A program made the position numbers and the translations under genes. A stretch of 55,001 nucleotides of DNA. Source: an uncultured Saprospiraceae bacterium. Lineage in GTDB: Bacteria > Bacteroidota > Bacteroidia > Chitinophagales > Saprospiraceae. The notes beneath the pieces were generated by a model. It was not told the DNA's origin. It was given only the letters and a program-made list of their open reading frames with translations, and ran no database searches. The DNA lies in the NCBI GenBank assembly GCA_938018185.1, contig CALIIW010000219.1:1-55001 (forward strand), written 5' to 3'. Below are positions 28,191 through 36,328 of the stretch, piece after piece. The stretch's first letter is position 1; the number at the start of each line of letters is the position of its first letter.

Positions 28191-30128
28191 ATGAAATTCA
28201 ATCTATCAATACTCCTAGTATTACTTTGTTCCTATGCCTTTGGGCAAATTAGCTATATCGATACGGTGACAGTAAATGCAAGTAACCTTCCCATGAAAAT
28301 GAGCGAAACAGGTAGGCATATTACTGTGATCACTCAACAACAATTGTTGGAGCTTCCTGCAAATTCCTTGGATGAAGTTTTGCAAACAATTTCAGGAATA
28401 GAAATTCAATCTAGAAATGGATTTGGGGCGCAGGCTGACATAAGTATGCGTGGGTCGACCTTTACGCAAGTTCTAATACTTGTAGACGGTATGAAGTTAA
28501 ATGACCCATTAACAGCACATTTTAATGGCAACATTCCAATTACTTTTGCAGAAATAGAACGGATAGAAATCCTCCGGGGCCCAGCAGCGGCTTTATATGG
28601 ACCTGATGCAGTAGGTGGTGTTATAAATTTTATTAGCAAAACATTCTCAAATAAAAAAGTAGAAGAAAAATCAATTGGAGGTGAATTGATTTTTGGAGAC
28701 AATCAATTAGTTAAAAGCAACCAAGGATTTGCTTTTCAAAAAGGCAAATTGAAAGTTGGAGGAGGCTTGAGCATCACTCAATCTATCGGAGAACATGTAG
28801 AAGAAAAAGTCCTTATGAATGGTTCTACTTTAGAAGAGTACTACAATGACTTTGACATAAAAACGGCTGGCCTTTCTTTTGCTCAAAGTTTTGGCGGAGC
28901 TTGGACAGCCAAAGCACGATTGGCTTATGACCATAGAGATTTTAGTGCTAGGTATTTTTATACAAGTAGCCCTTTAGATAAATCAAGAGAAATAACGCAA
29001 AATTGGTGGAGTCATGCACAGCTTTCTAAGGTAGGAAAAAAAAGCTTTACAGATTTTAATATAGCCTACAAATACAATACGGATAGGTTTGTTTTCAGCC
29101 CTGATTTCCCATCAACCAATGAACATGTTTCTGATTATTTAAACTTGAACCTAAACCATTCATTCAACTTAAGCAGGATGATTAATTTGAAAACCGGAAT
29201 CCAAGTTGATCAGAGAAAAATAGAGAGTAATGATAGAGGAAATCATCAAGATTGGCATTATGGTGTTTATGCCATGGCTTTGCTCAAACCTATAGATTTA
29301 CTTTCTTTAACGGCATCTATCCGAGCAGATTATGATCAAAACTATAAGTTTGAATTTTCTCCACAGTTAAATGCTTCCTACTTACTAGACAACCTTGTTT
29401 TAAGGGCTGCAGTTGGCAAAAGTATTCGAGCAGCAGATTATACAGAGCGATATGTTTCAAACAATTTAGAAAGTTTGACTGCAGGAAGAAGTCTTGGAAA
29501 TCCAGATTTATTGGCAGAAAAAAGCTGGTCAGAAGAAATCGGATTTGATTATTACATGAATGAAAATTTGACTTTAAAAGCAACTGCATTTGCAAGGCAG
29601 TCATCAGAATTGATCGATTATGTAGAGCGGAATCAAAGTGAAATTGGTGCGATTGGAGATTTACAAGAAGGCGCAAACTACTTCTTTGCAGAAAACATTT
29701 CTGATGTAAGTACGACTGGTGTGGAGCTTGACCTTGCACAAAAATTTGATCTAGGAAATAATAATACAATGAGTACGTCAATATCCTATACTTATTTAAA
29801 TACTAGCAGTAGTGAAGAGGAGGTTTCTGTTTATATTTCCTCTCATGCAAAGCATTTATGCAGTGCAAGACTGTTTCTACAAAATAAGTTTTTTAAATTT
29901 GGATTGACCGGATTGTACAAGGAACGTCCATTTAGAATTGCGCCAGGGATTTCTTCAACATTGGAAGATTCGTATTATTTATTAAATGCAATGACAAGTT
30001 TTCGTATTTCTGAACATCTTGAAATCAGTTTACAAATGAACAATATTACAGATGTTGAATATCAAAACGTTTTGGGAGCTGCTATGCCAAGGAGATGGTT
30101 TATGGGAGGGCTGCGGTTTGGGCTTTGA
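28191..30128 (+). CDS. TonB-dependent outer-membrane receptor (BtuB-like)
   Basis: This 645-residue protein has a signal peptide (to about YAFGQ), a plug domain at about residues 25-150 and a 22-strand-type barrel ending in Leu. The plug begins with VTVNASNLPMKMSETGRHITV and includes DISMRGSTFTQVLILVDGMKLNDP and IERIEILRGPAAALYGPDAVGGVINF, the standard pattern. It has no carboxypeptidase-like N-terminal domain and no SusD partner, and its length fits BtuB/siderophore-type receptors; the substrate cannot be told. No cobalamin riboswitch fits in the 80-base leader. Confidence 0.9.
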   Translation: MKFNLSILLVLLCSYAFGQISYIDTVTVNASNLPMKMSETGRHITVITQQQLLELPANSLDEVLQTISGIEIQSRNGFGAQADISMRGSTFTQVLILVDGMKLNDPLTAHFNGNIPITFAEIERIEILRGPAAALYGPDAVGGVINFISKTFSNKKVEEKSIGGELIFGDNQLVKSNQGFAFQKGKLKVGGGLSITQSIGEHVEEKVLMNGSTLEEYYNDFDIKTAGLSFAQSFGGAWTAKARLAYDHRDFSARYFYTSSPLDKSREITQNWWSHAQLSKVGKKSFTDFNIAYKYNTDRFVFSPDFPSTNEHVSDYLNLNLNHSFNLSRMINLKTGIQVDQRKIESNDRGNHQDWHYGVYAMALLKPIDLLSLTASIRADYDQNYKFEFSPQLNASYLLDNLVLRAAVGKSIRAADYTERYVSNNLESLTAGRSLGNPDLLAEKSWSEEIGFDYYMNENLTLKATAFARQSSELIDYVERNQSEIGAIGDLQEGANYFFAENISDVSTTGVELDLAQKFDLGNNNTMSTSISYTYLNTSSSEEEVSVYISSHAKHLCSARLFLQNKFFKFGLTGLYKERPFRIAPGISSTLEDSYYLLNAMTSFRISEHLEISLQMNNITDVEYQNVLGAAMPRRWFMGGLRFGL

Positions 30129-30146
30129 AAGATATAACGGTGATTG

Positions 30147-30202
30147 GTAAACGGAAAAGTTTAAAGTGACAATAAAGTAAAATTTCTTCCTTTTCCGTTT
30201 AC
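30147..30202. terminator. Bidirectional hairpin between the TonB receptor and cdd
   Basis: GTAAACGGAAAAG (30147-30159) and CTTTTCCGTTTAC (30190-30202) are perfectly complementary over 13 bp with a 30-base loop. It sits between two convergent genes, so a two-way terminator role is likely even though the loop is long. Confidence 0.55.
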
Positions 30203-30220
30203 TCTTGACTTTTTAATCAT

Positions 30221-30703
30221 TTACAAAAGATCTCCATCAAATCCTAAGGGCAAAAGTTCACTAGCAGAATCAAATACATAAATAGGCCCTTGTTCTCCTT
30301 GTAAGATTACCTTCAGTGGGTGCTTTTGCTTCTGCTCCACTTCTACTAATACTTGACGACAAGCACCACATGGTGATATCGGCATATCAAGTATTTTTAC
30401 TTCGTTTTTGGCAGTAATTGCTATAGCTTCGACTATATTGTTAGGGTGGCAGGAATGTGCTGCTGCTAAAACAACCCTTTCTGCACAAAGACAGAGGGGA
30501 TAGGAAGCATTTTCAAAATTTGATCCTTTAAAAGTCTTGCCATTCTTTAACAAAATGGCTGCACCAACTTTAAAATTGGAATACGGGGCATAGGCCGATT
30601 TTGTGGCTTTATGTGCCGATTTCATCAGCTTTGAAAGAGATTTATCCAATCCCTTCAAATCCTTTAAAACACTACCTTTTACTTTGGCTCTTATTTTGTT
30701 CAA
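30221..30703 (-). CDS. cdd: Cytidine deaminase
   Basis: This 160-residue protein has the zinc deaminase motifs: LCLCAERVVL (catalytic Glu in C-A-E) and SPCGACRQVL (two zinc-binding Cys), plus SAYAPYSNFKVGAAI for the substrate. It deaminates cytidine and deoxycytidine to uridine and deoxyuridine in pyrimidine salvage. No ATG begins this frame; the start is a TTG at 30703. The N-terminal ~35 residues before SAYAPYS match the longer form common in Bacteroidota, so an internal Met start at residue 27 (MKSAHKATKSA) is less likely. Confidence 0.92.
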   Translation of the reverse strand: MNKIRAKVKGSVLKDLKGLDKSLSKLMKSAHKATKSAYAPYSNFKVGAAILLKNGKTFKGSNFENASYPLCLCAERVVLAAAHSCHPNNIVEAIAITAKNEVKILDMPISPCGACRQVLVEVEQKQKHPLKVILQGEQGPIYVFDSASELLPLGFDGDLL

Positions 30704-30830
30704 TATTCATGATTGTAGCATATATTACGTTAAAATCCGCTGCTAGTTTAGAAAATTCAATAAAAGCAGAGAATCTATTGGAAATATCAATAATTAATTA
30801 AATAATTAACTTTTAATTCGTCAACTAAAT

Positions 30831-30844
30831 AGTCTAATTAGACT
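30831..30844. promoter_or_regulatory. 14-bp palindrome upstream of the saccharopine dehydrogenase-like gene
   Basis: AGTCTAATTAGACT is a perfect palindrome 45 bases before the ATG at 30890. It abuts TTTATTTG, which is one base off a TAnnTTTG box, so it could be a repressor operator overlapping the promoter. No regulator gene lies nearby. Confidence 0.4.
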
Positions 30845-30889
30845 TTATTTGTACAACAATTTTTAAAGGAAAATCGCTTAAGTAATAAG

Positions 30890-32227
30890 ATGAAAGATAT
30901 ACTAATAATAGGTGCAGGAAGATCTGCAACAGCATTAATAAATTACGTTTTAGATCAAGCTAAAAAGTACGATTGGTCTGTAACTATAGCTGACAACAAT
31001 CTTGAATTAGCAAAAAAGAAGCTTAAAGCCCATCCTTCTGGAAAGGCTGTAAAATTGGATGTTTTAGAAGAAGAATTAAGACGGTCTTTGATAAAAGCTT
31101 CTGATATAGTCGTTTCTTTATTGCCGGCATTTTTGCACATTGAGGTAGCACATGATTGTATAGAATTAAGCAAACATCTAATCACTGCAAGTTATGTTTC
31201 AAAAGAAATGTATGACTTAGGTGATGAAGCCCTAAAAAGGAATTTGATCTTTATGGGTGAAATGGGATTGGATCCAGGCATAGATCATATGTCAGCAATG
31301 GAAAAAATTGATGAGATAAAAGCTAAAGGTGGTGTCATAAAATCCTTTAGGTCTTATACAGGAGGTCTAATTTCACCAGAATGTGATAATAATCCTTGGA
31401 GATATAAATTTACTTGGAATCCAAGAAATGTAATATTAGCAGGACAAGGTACTGCTCAATATTTGGAGGACAACATTTATAAATACACCCCATATTCAAG
31501 ATTATTCAAAGAACATACAGTTGTTGATGTAAAAGGCATGGGTGATTTTGAAATGTATGCTAATCGAGATTCTTTGTTGTATAGAAAAACTTACGGCCTA
31601 GAAAACATCCCTAATATTCTTAGAGGTACCCTTCGAAATGTTGGCTACTGTGATGCTTGGAATGCACTTATTCAAATTGGCTTGACTGATGGCTCACACC
31701 CTATTTTGAATTGCCATGAGTTGACATATTCAGAGTGGCTTGACGGTTATACAGATATAAAAGATGGTGGTACAACCAGAGAAAGAATAGCCAAACTAAT
31801 AGGACTAAAACCGACCTCCGAAGTATTAGACAAACTTGAATGGCTCGGACTTTTTAGTAATCAAAAAATAACCATTAAGGATGCTAATCCAGCCATGATA
31901 CTTGAAAATTTATTGTTACGTAAATGGAAATTGTCTGATGAAGATAAGGACATGATTGTGATGCAACACGAATTTGAATATAGTCTGGATGGGGAAGATC
32001 GAATCCTCTATTCTACCTTAGTAATGAAAGGAAAGGACTCCGAGGACACTGCCATGGCAAGATTAGTAGGCTTACCCTTAGGTATTTTTGTTAAATTGGT
32101 CATGCAAGGAAAAATCACAGCAAAAGGAGTTAACATTCCAGTAATGAAAGAGGTCTATGCGCCAGTACTTGAAGAATTAAAGGAATTTGACGTAATTTTC
32201 AAGGAAACGGAAATGGTACTTGTTTAA
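30890..32227 (+). CDS. Saccharopine dehydrogenase-family oxidoreductase
   Basis: This 445-residue cytoplasmic protein begins with the NAD(P)-binding loop ILIIGAGRSATALINYV. It then has VVSLLPAFLHIEVAHDCIELSKHLITASY and MGEMGLDPGIDHMSAM, which are typical of the glutamate-forming saccharopine dehydrogenase (Lys9-like) family, followed by SYTGGLISPECDNNPWRYKFTWNPRNV in the substrate domain. In that family the enzyme interconverts saccharopine and aminoadipate semialdehyde plus glutamate, in lysine breakdown or related amino-acid metabolism. No lysine-ketoglutarate reductase gene is beside it, so the precise substrate is open. Confidence 0.88.
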   Translation: MKDILIIGAGRSATALINYVLDQAKKYDWSVTIADNNLELAKKKLKAHPSGKAVKLDVLEEELRRSLIKASDIVVSLLPAFLHIEVAHDCIELSKHLITASYVSKEMYDLGDEALKRNLIFMGEMGLDPGIDHMSAMEKIDEIKAKGGVIKSFRSYTGGLISPECDNNPWRYKFTWNPRNVILAGQGTAQYLEDNIYKYTPYSRLFKEHTVVDVKGMGDFEMYANRDSLLYRKTYGLENIPNILRGTLRNVGYCDAWNALIQIGLTDGSHPILNCHELTYSEWLDGYTDIKDGGTTRERIAKLIGLKPTSEVLDKLEWLGLFSNQKITIKDANPAMILENLLLRKWKLSDEDKDMIVMQHEFEYSLDGEDRILYSTLVMKGKDSEDTAMARLVGLPLGIFVKLVMQGKITAKGVNIPVMKEVYAPVLEELKEFDVIFKETEMVLV

Positions 32228-32287
32228 AACCGATTAATTATCTTCAATCTCAAAAAATTATTAAAACAACTCAGCAGCTCTCCATTT

Positions 32288-33520
32288 GTGAAGGACGCTA
32301 GTCGGATGTTTACTGGTATAGGCCTAGCTCGTATACTTGCTCTAGCAGCCATTCCCATCTTATCTCGTCTTTATGAAATACCAACATTTGGTTACCTAGC
32401 AGTATATATCGCTATCGTCATGATCTGTAAAATCATGGTCAATGGTGGTTATGAAGCTTCCATTGTATTGCCAGAAAAGGATATAGAGGCTAGAGCTTTA
32501 TTTAAACTCTGCGTAAAAATAAATTGGTTCTTATTTGGTGTAATCTCCTTGTGCTGCTTATTACTTTTTCAACTATTTCCTCATGAAAGAATGGTTCAAT
32601 TGTTAGGATCATCTATTTGGTTATTGGCTTTGCCATTTAGTATTTTATTAGAAGGCAAAAGTTTGGCTTTAAAATATTGGCTTAATAGAAAGAAGGCATA
32701 TGCAGGAATAGCAAAGGCAATTGTCGCCCAAACCTTGGCTACTATTGGATTTCAAATTCTATTCGGTCTCCTTAATTTCAAATGGAATGGCTTGATCTTA
32801 GGCTTTATTCTTGGCGAATTAGTCTTTCCATTAATGATGCTAAACTACAGCAAATTTGAAAAACGAATCATCCCAAAAGAACTAGTCACCAGTGTAGCAA
32901 GGACTTATAGAAAATTTTTTCAGTATGGTGTTTTGGGTGGTTGGGCTAATGCTTTGGCTAGTAATATTCCGTACCTACTTTTTCAACAAAATTTTGGATC
33001 TGCAATGAATGGTCATTTTTCGATGGCAAATCAAAAAATATTAGCAGCACCTACGAGTTTAGTGGCTTCCGCAGTGAGTCCCGTTTATTATAGAACGGCT
33101 AAAGAAGCTGCGCTTAGAAGAGATGGTTCTCTCGCAAAGTTAACTTGGCAAATGAATAAGGCCTTGGCAGCATTAATTCTTCCCTTGACAATTTTATTCT
33201 TCTTTTGGGGACCTCAAATATTCCGTGTTGTTCTTGGCACAGAATGGGAGCTTGCAGGAAGCTATGCTAGCTGGTTGGCCCCATTCATGTTTATTAGATT
33301 TATAGTCCATCCATTGTCGTTTCTAATTGATGTAAGGATGAAATTAAAACAACAACTATTGTTTAATATTATTTATCTCTTCGCGATCCTCTTCATTTTT
33401 CTTTATTGTGTAAATATTGCTCCTGCCTTGGATGTTATTAAGTGCTTTAGTTTAATCTCAACTGTGCTGTATTTAGGCTATTTCTTTTATTTGATGGGTT
33501 TGACTGTTGATAGGCCTTAA
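32288..33520 (+). CDS. Oligosaccharide flippase (Wzx-type, MOP superfamily)
   Basis: This protein has about twelve membrane segments. The N-terminal SRMFTGIGLARILALAAIPILSRLYEIPTFGYLAVYIAIV is the typical Wzx/polysaccharide-transporter opening, and the C-terminal half repeats the six-helix pattern. It should flip undecaprenyl-linked sugar units across the inner membrane. The first start codon in the frame is a GTG at 32288, but the frame is open upstream to a stop at 32225 and encodes LKKLLKQLSSSPFVKD, which looks like the usual amphipathic N-terminus of such flippases; a rare start (ATT at 32237 or ATC at 32240) is possible. It stands alone, 60 bases after the saccharopine dehydrogenase-like gene. 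Confidence 0.85.
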   Translation: MKDASRMFTGIGLARILALAAIPILSRLYEIPTFGYLAVYIAIVMICKIMVNGGYEASIVLPEKDIEARALFKLCVKINWFLFGVISLCCLLLFQLFPHERMVQLLGSSIWLLALPFSILLEGKSLALKYWLNRKKAYAGIAKAIVAQTLATIGFQILFGLLNFKWNGLILGFILGELVFPLMMLNYSKFEKRIIPKELVTSVARTYRKFFQYGVLGGWANALASNIPYLLFQQNFGSAMNGHFSMANQKILAAPTSLVASAVSPVYYRTAKEAALRRDGSLAKLTWQMNKALAALILPLTILFFFWGPQIFRVVLGTEWELAGSYASWLAPFMFIRFIVHPLSFLIDVRMKLKQQLLFNIIYLFAILFIFLYCVNIAPALDVIKCFSLISTVLYLGYFFYLMGLTVDRP

Positions 33521-33715
33521 GCCTTTCAAGAATGTTTTAGATTGAGTGATCGAGCTTCGGAATTTATTGCAGGTTAAGCTAAGAAAAGCACTATAAACCA
33601 ATATTTTACACATTAACATTAATTTTCTTATTAAATTTTTTTCTATACAAAAAAAAGGCTATATATTCGGGGTTTCACGATGGACACTATAAAATACTAA
33701 ATCCCACGACTTAGG

Positions 33716-36196
33716 ATGGCTCGAAAAAAAAAGAAAACCAACAAGCAGCTTACTTTTGATTTTTTGAAGGACGAAAGATTTCCCAAAATATTAGGAGTTA
33801 TTTTGATCCTAATGGCCATTTATATGGCTATTGCTTTTACATCTTACCTCTTTACTTGGAAGGCTGATCATGCTTTTGTACACCAAGCTCAATGGAAATT
33901 TTTCACCGAATCAGAAGGTAATATTGCTAACTATTTAGGTCGTTTAGGAGCAGTAGTATCTAATGGTTTTATAAATTCTTGGTTCGGAGTGTCTTCGTTC
34001 TTGTTCATTTACATTCTTGGAGTAGTTGGGATTAATAAAACAAAGAACTTGCCTTTTAGCTTTTATTCCAAAAAGGTCAGAAATACCTTTTTTCTTCTTT
34101 TATTTGGCTCTTTCATTTTTGGATTTCTTGGCAGTGGGCTAGAGTTTCCTTTAGGAGGTGGATTTGGAACAACTTTGGCATTTTGGCTCACTAATCTATT
34201 GGGGCAAATAGGGGTTTACTTATTAATACTTGCTGGCCTTGTTGCATTTGGCATTTGGTGGTTAAATCCAGATATGAATGAATTGTCTACAAATACTGGC
34301 CAACTGGCTCAAATTCAATATAAAACAAAAAAATTCCTTGCAGGTCTTATTCCTGCCTTCTTAATGAAGAAGCAAAAAAACAATCCAGCTGTTGCGATAA
34401 ATTCCGCTTCAAAGCCTAAATCACAGTCTGTTGGCGAAGACGATTGGACCTATCCTAAACAACTGAATAAACCTCAAGCTGATCCAGAAGAAGGACCAAT
34501 GGAAATTCAAAATAAAGGAGAACAATTAGGACTTGAATTAAACGAGCCTATTCCAGTCCCTCAAACCTCTGCTTCAGGTGTTACTACCTTAGAAATTGAA
34601 GATAACAACTCCGTACCAACGGCAGGATTGAATTCTGAAGAAATGGTTATCACGGAGGACAATACTCGGCATTTGGAATCCTATGATCCTACTTTAGATC
34701 TTTCGAAGTATGAAAGCCCTACTTTTGATTTATTGTTGGATTATGACAGTCAGAAGGTTGAAATTAATAGAGCAGAACTTGAAGCTAATAAAGAAATGAT
34801 TGTTGATACGCTATCTAACTACAAGATAGAAATCATTAAAATCAAGGCGACTATCGGACCAACGGTTACCTTATATGAAATCATCCCTGCTCGTGGTGTT
34901 AGAATTTCAAAAATTAAAAACCTAGAAGATGATATCGCATTAAGTCTATCAGCCTTAGGCATTAGAATTATTGCCCCTATTCCTGGAAAAGGAACGATAG
35001 GTATAGAAGTTCCAAATAAAAAGAGGCAAACCGTATCGCTCAAAGAGGTACTAAAATCTGAACGATTTATGCATGCTAAAATGGATCTTCCTATAGCATT
35101 AGGTAAGACCATTTCAAATGAAGTCTTTGTAGCGGATTTGGCAAAGATGCCTCACCTTTTGATAGCAGGTGCTACTGGCCAAGGTAAGTCCGTTGGTATC
35201 AACACAATTCTCATGTCCATACTTTATAAGAAGCACCCTTCTCAAGTAAAGTTGGTTTTGATAGATCCCAAAAAAGTAGAGTTGTTTCCTTACTCAAAAT
35301 TGGCTTCGCATTTCTTGGCAAGCATGCCAGGAGTTGATGAACCAATCTTGACAGATACTAAGAAGGTTGTACATACTTTGAATTCCTTGCATATTGAAAT
35401 GGATCAGCGTTACGATCTTTTAAAGTCAGCACATGTCAGGAATATTAATGAGTACAATAAGAAATTTGAAGATCGAAAGTTAAACCCTAATAACGGACAT
35501 AAATTTTTGCCGTATATCATTCTTGTTATTGATGAGTTCGCAGATCTTATCATGACTGCAGGTAAAGAAGTTGAGACTCCTATCGCAAGATTGGCTCAAC
35601 TATCTAGAGCAGTAGGTATCCATTTGATCATTGCTACACAAAGGCCATCTGTAAATATAATAACGGGTGTTATAAAGGCAAACTTCCCTGCGAGAATCGC
35701 TTATAAGGTTACTGCTAAGGTGGATTCTAGAACAATTATTGATACTGGTGGCGCTGACCAGTTGGTAGGTAGAGGAGACATGCTTTTATCTTATGGTTCT
35801 GACCTAGTGAGATTACAATGTGCCTTTATTGATACACCAGAAGTTGAAAAAGTCTTAGACTTTATAGGAGACCAACAAGGTTTTCCTGAGCCTTATTACT
35901 TGCCAGAGTTTCATGATGATCAGGATGAAATATCAGGAGGAAAAGGATTGAAGTATGCAGACCTTGATGAGAATTTTGATGAGGCGGCAAAACTTGTTGT
36001 CACCAATCAACATGGGTCGACCTCAATGATTCAGAGAAGATTAAAATTAGGCTATAATAGAGCTGGTAGAATAATGGATCAAATGGAAGCCTTGGGTATC
36101 GTCGGTGCTTCCAATGGTGCTAAAGCAAGAGAAGTATTCATACATGACTTGGTTGAATTGGAACGGTATTTGGAAGATTTAAAGCGTAGGAAATAG
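33716..36196 (+). CDS. ftsK: DNA translocase FtsK
   Basis: This 826-residue protein has the full FtsK plan. An N-terminal membrane domain (four hydrophobic segments, about residues 25-185) is followed by a short, acidic, Pro/Gln-rich linker (about 215-330). The motor has the alpha/beta domains, with Walker A GATGQGKS at residues 485-492 and Walker B ILVIDEFADLIM, and RPSVNIITGVIKANFPARIAYK. The C-terminal winged-helix gamma domain (about 755-820, MIQRRLKLGYNRAGRIMDQME) reads the chromosome polarity sequence. It pumps DNA through the division septum and activates chromosome dimer resolution. The linker is short compared with E. coli FtsK, as is normal outside enterobacteria. Confidence 0.96.
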   Translation: MARKKKKTNKQLTFDFLKDERFPKILGVILILMAIYMAIAFTSYLFTWKADHAFVHQAQWKFFTESEGNIANYLGRLGAVVSNGFINSWFGVSSFLFIYILGVVGINKTKNLPFSFYSKKVRNTFFLLLFGSFIFGFLGSGLEFPLGGGFGTTLAFWLTNLLGQIGVYLLILAGLVAFGIWWLNPDMNELSTNTGQLAQIQYKTKKFLAGLIPAFLMKKQKNNPAVAINSASKPKSQSVGEDDWTYPKQLNKPQADPEEGPMEIQNKGEQLGLELNEPIPVPQTSASGVTTLEIEDNNSVPTAGLNSEEMVITEDNTRHLESYDPTLDLSKYESPTFDLLLDYDSQKVEINRAELEANKEMIVDTLSNYKIEIIKIKATIGPTVTLYEIIPARGVRISKIKNLEDDIALSLSALGIRIIAPIPGKGTIGIEVPNKKRQTVSLKEVLKSERFMHAKMDLPIALGKTISNEVFVADLAKMPHLLIAGATGQGKSVGINTILMSILYKKHPSQVKLVLIDPKKVELFPYSKLASHFLASMPGVDEPILTDTKKVVHTLNSLHIEMDQRYDLLKSAHVRNINEYNKKFEDRKLNPNNGHKFLPYIILVIDEFADLIMTAGKEVETPIARLAQLSRAVGIHLIIATQRPSVNIITGVIKANFPARIAYKVTAKVDSRTIIDTGGADQLVGRGDMLLSYGSDLVRLQCAFIDTPEVEKVLDFIGDQQGFPEPYYLPEFHDDQDEISGGKGLKYADLDENFDEAAKLVVTNQHGSTSMIQRRLKLGYNRAGRIMDQMEALGIVGASNGAKAREVFIHDLVELERYLEDLKRRK

Positions 36197-36201
36197 GAGG
36201 C

Positions 36202-36219
36202 ACTCCGCGAAAGCGGGGT
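36202..36219. other. Small GNRA-loop hairpin just after ftsK
   Basis: ACTCCGC, GAAA and GCGGGGT form a 7-bp stem (one T-G pair) closed by a GNRA-type GAAA tetraloop. It lies 6 bases after the ftsK stop and just ahead of the terminator; it could protect the 3-prime end of the mRNA. Confidence 0.5.
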
Positions 36220-36226
36220 CATATTC

Positions 36227-36270
36227 AACCTAACGTCTGAGAATAACTCACGGTCGTTAGGTTTTTTTTT
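36227..36270 (+). terminator. Intrinsic terminator of ftsK
   Basis: AACCTAACG (36227-36235) pairs with CGTTAGGTT (36255-36263), leaving a 19-base loop, and is followed by a run of T to 36270. The stem plus T run fits a Rho-independent terminator reading with ftsK. A second small inverted repeat (GCCTA/TAGGC, 36271-36285) follows, towards the convergent recQ. Confidence 0.85.
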
Positions 36271-36328
36271 GCCTACTTTTTAGGCTTCTAATTCTAACCC
36301 ATTCCCAGCCATAACCTTACGCATGAAA

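Noticed and set aside
33716..36196. FtsK/SpoIIIE-type ATPase as a sign of a conjugative element
   Set aside because: It has the four membrane segments and gamma winged-helix of the chromosomal division FtsK, and no relaxase or integrase is nearby.
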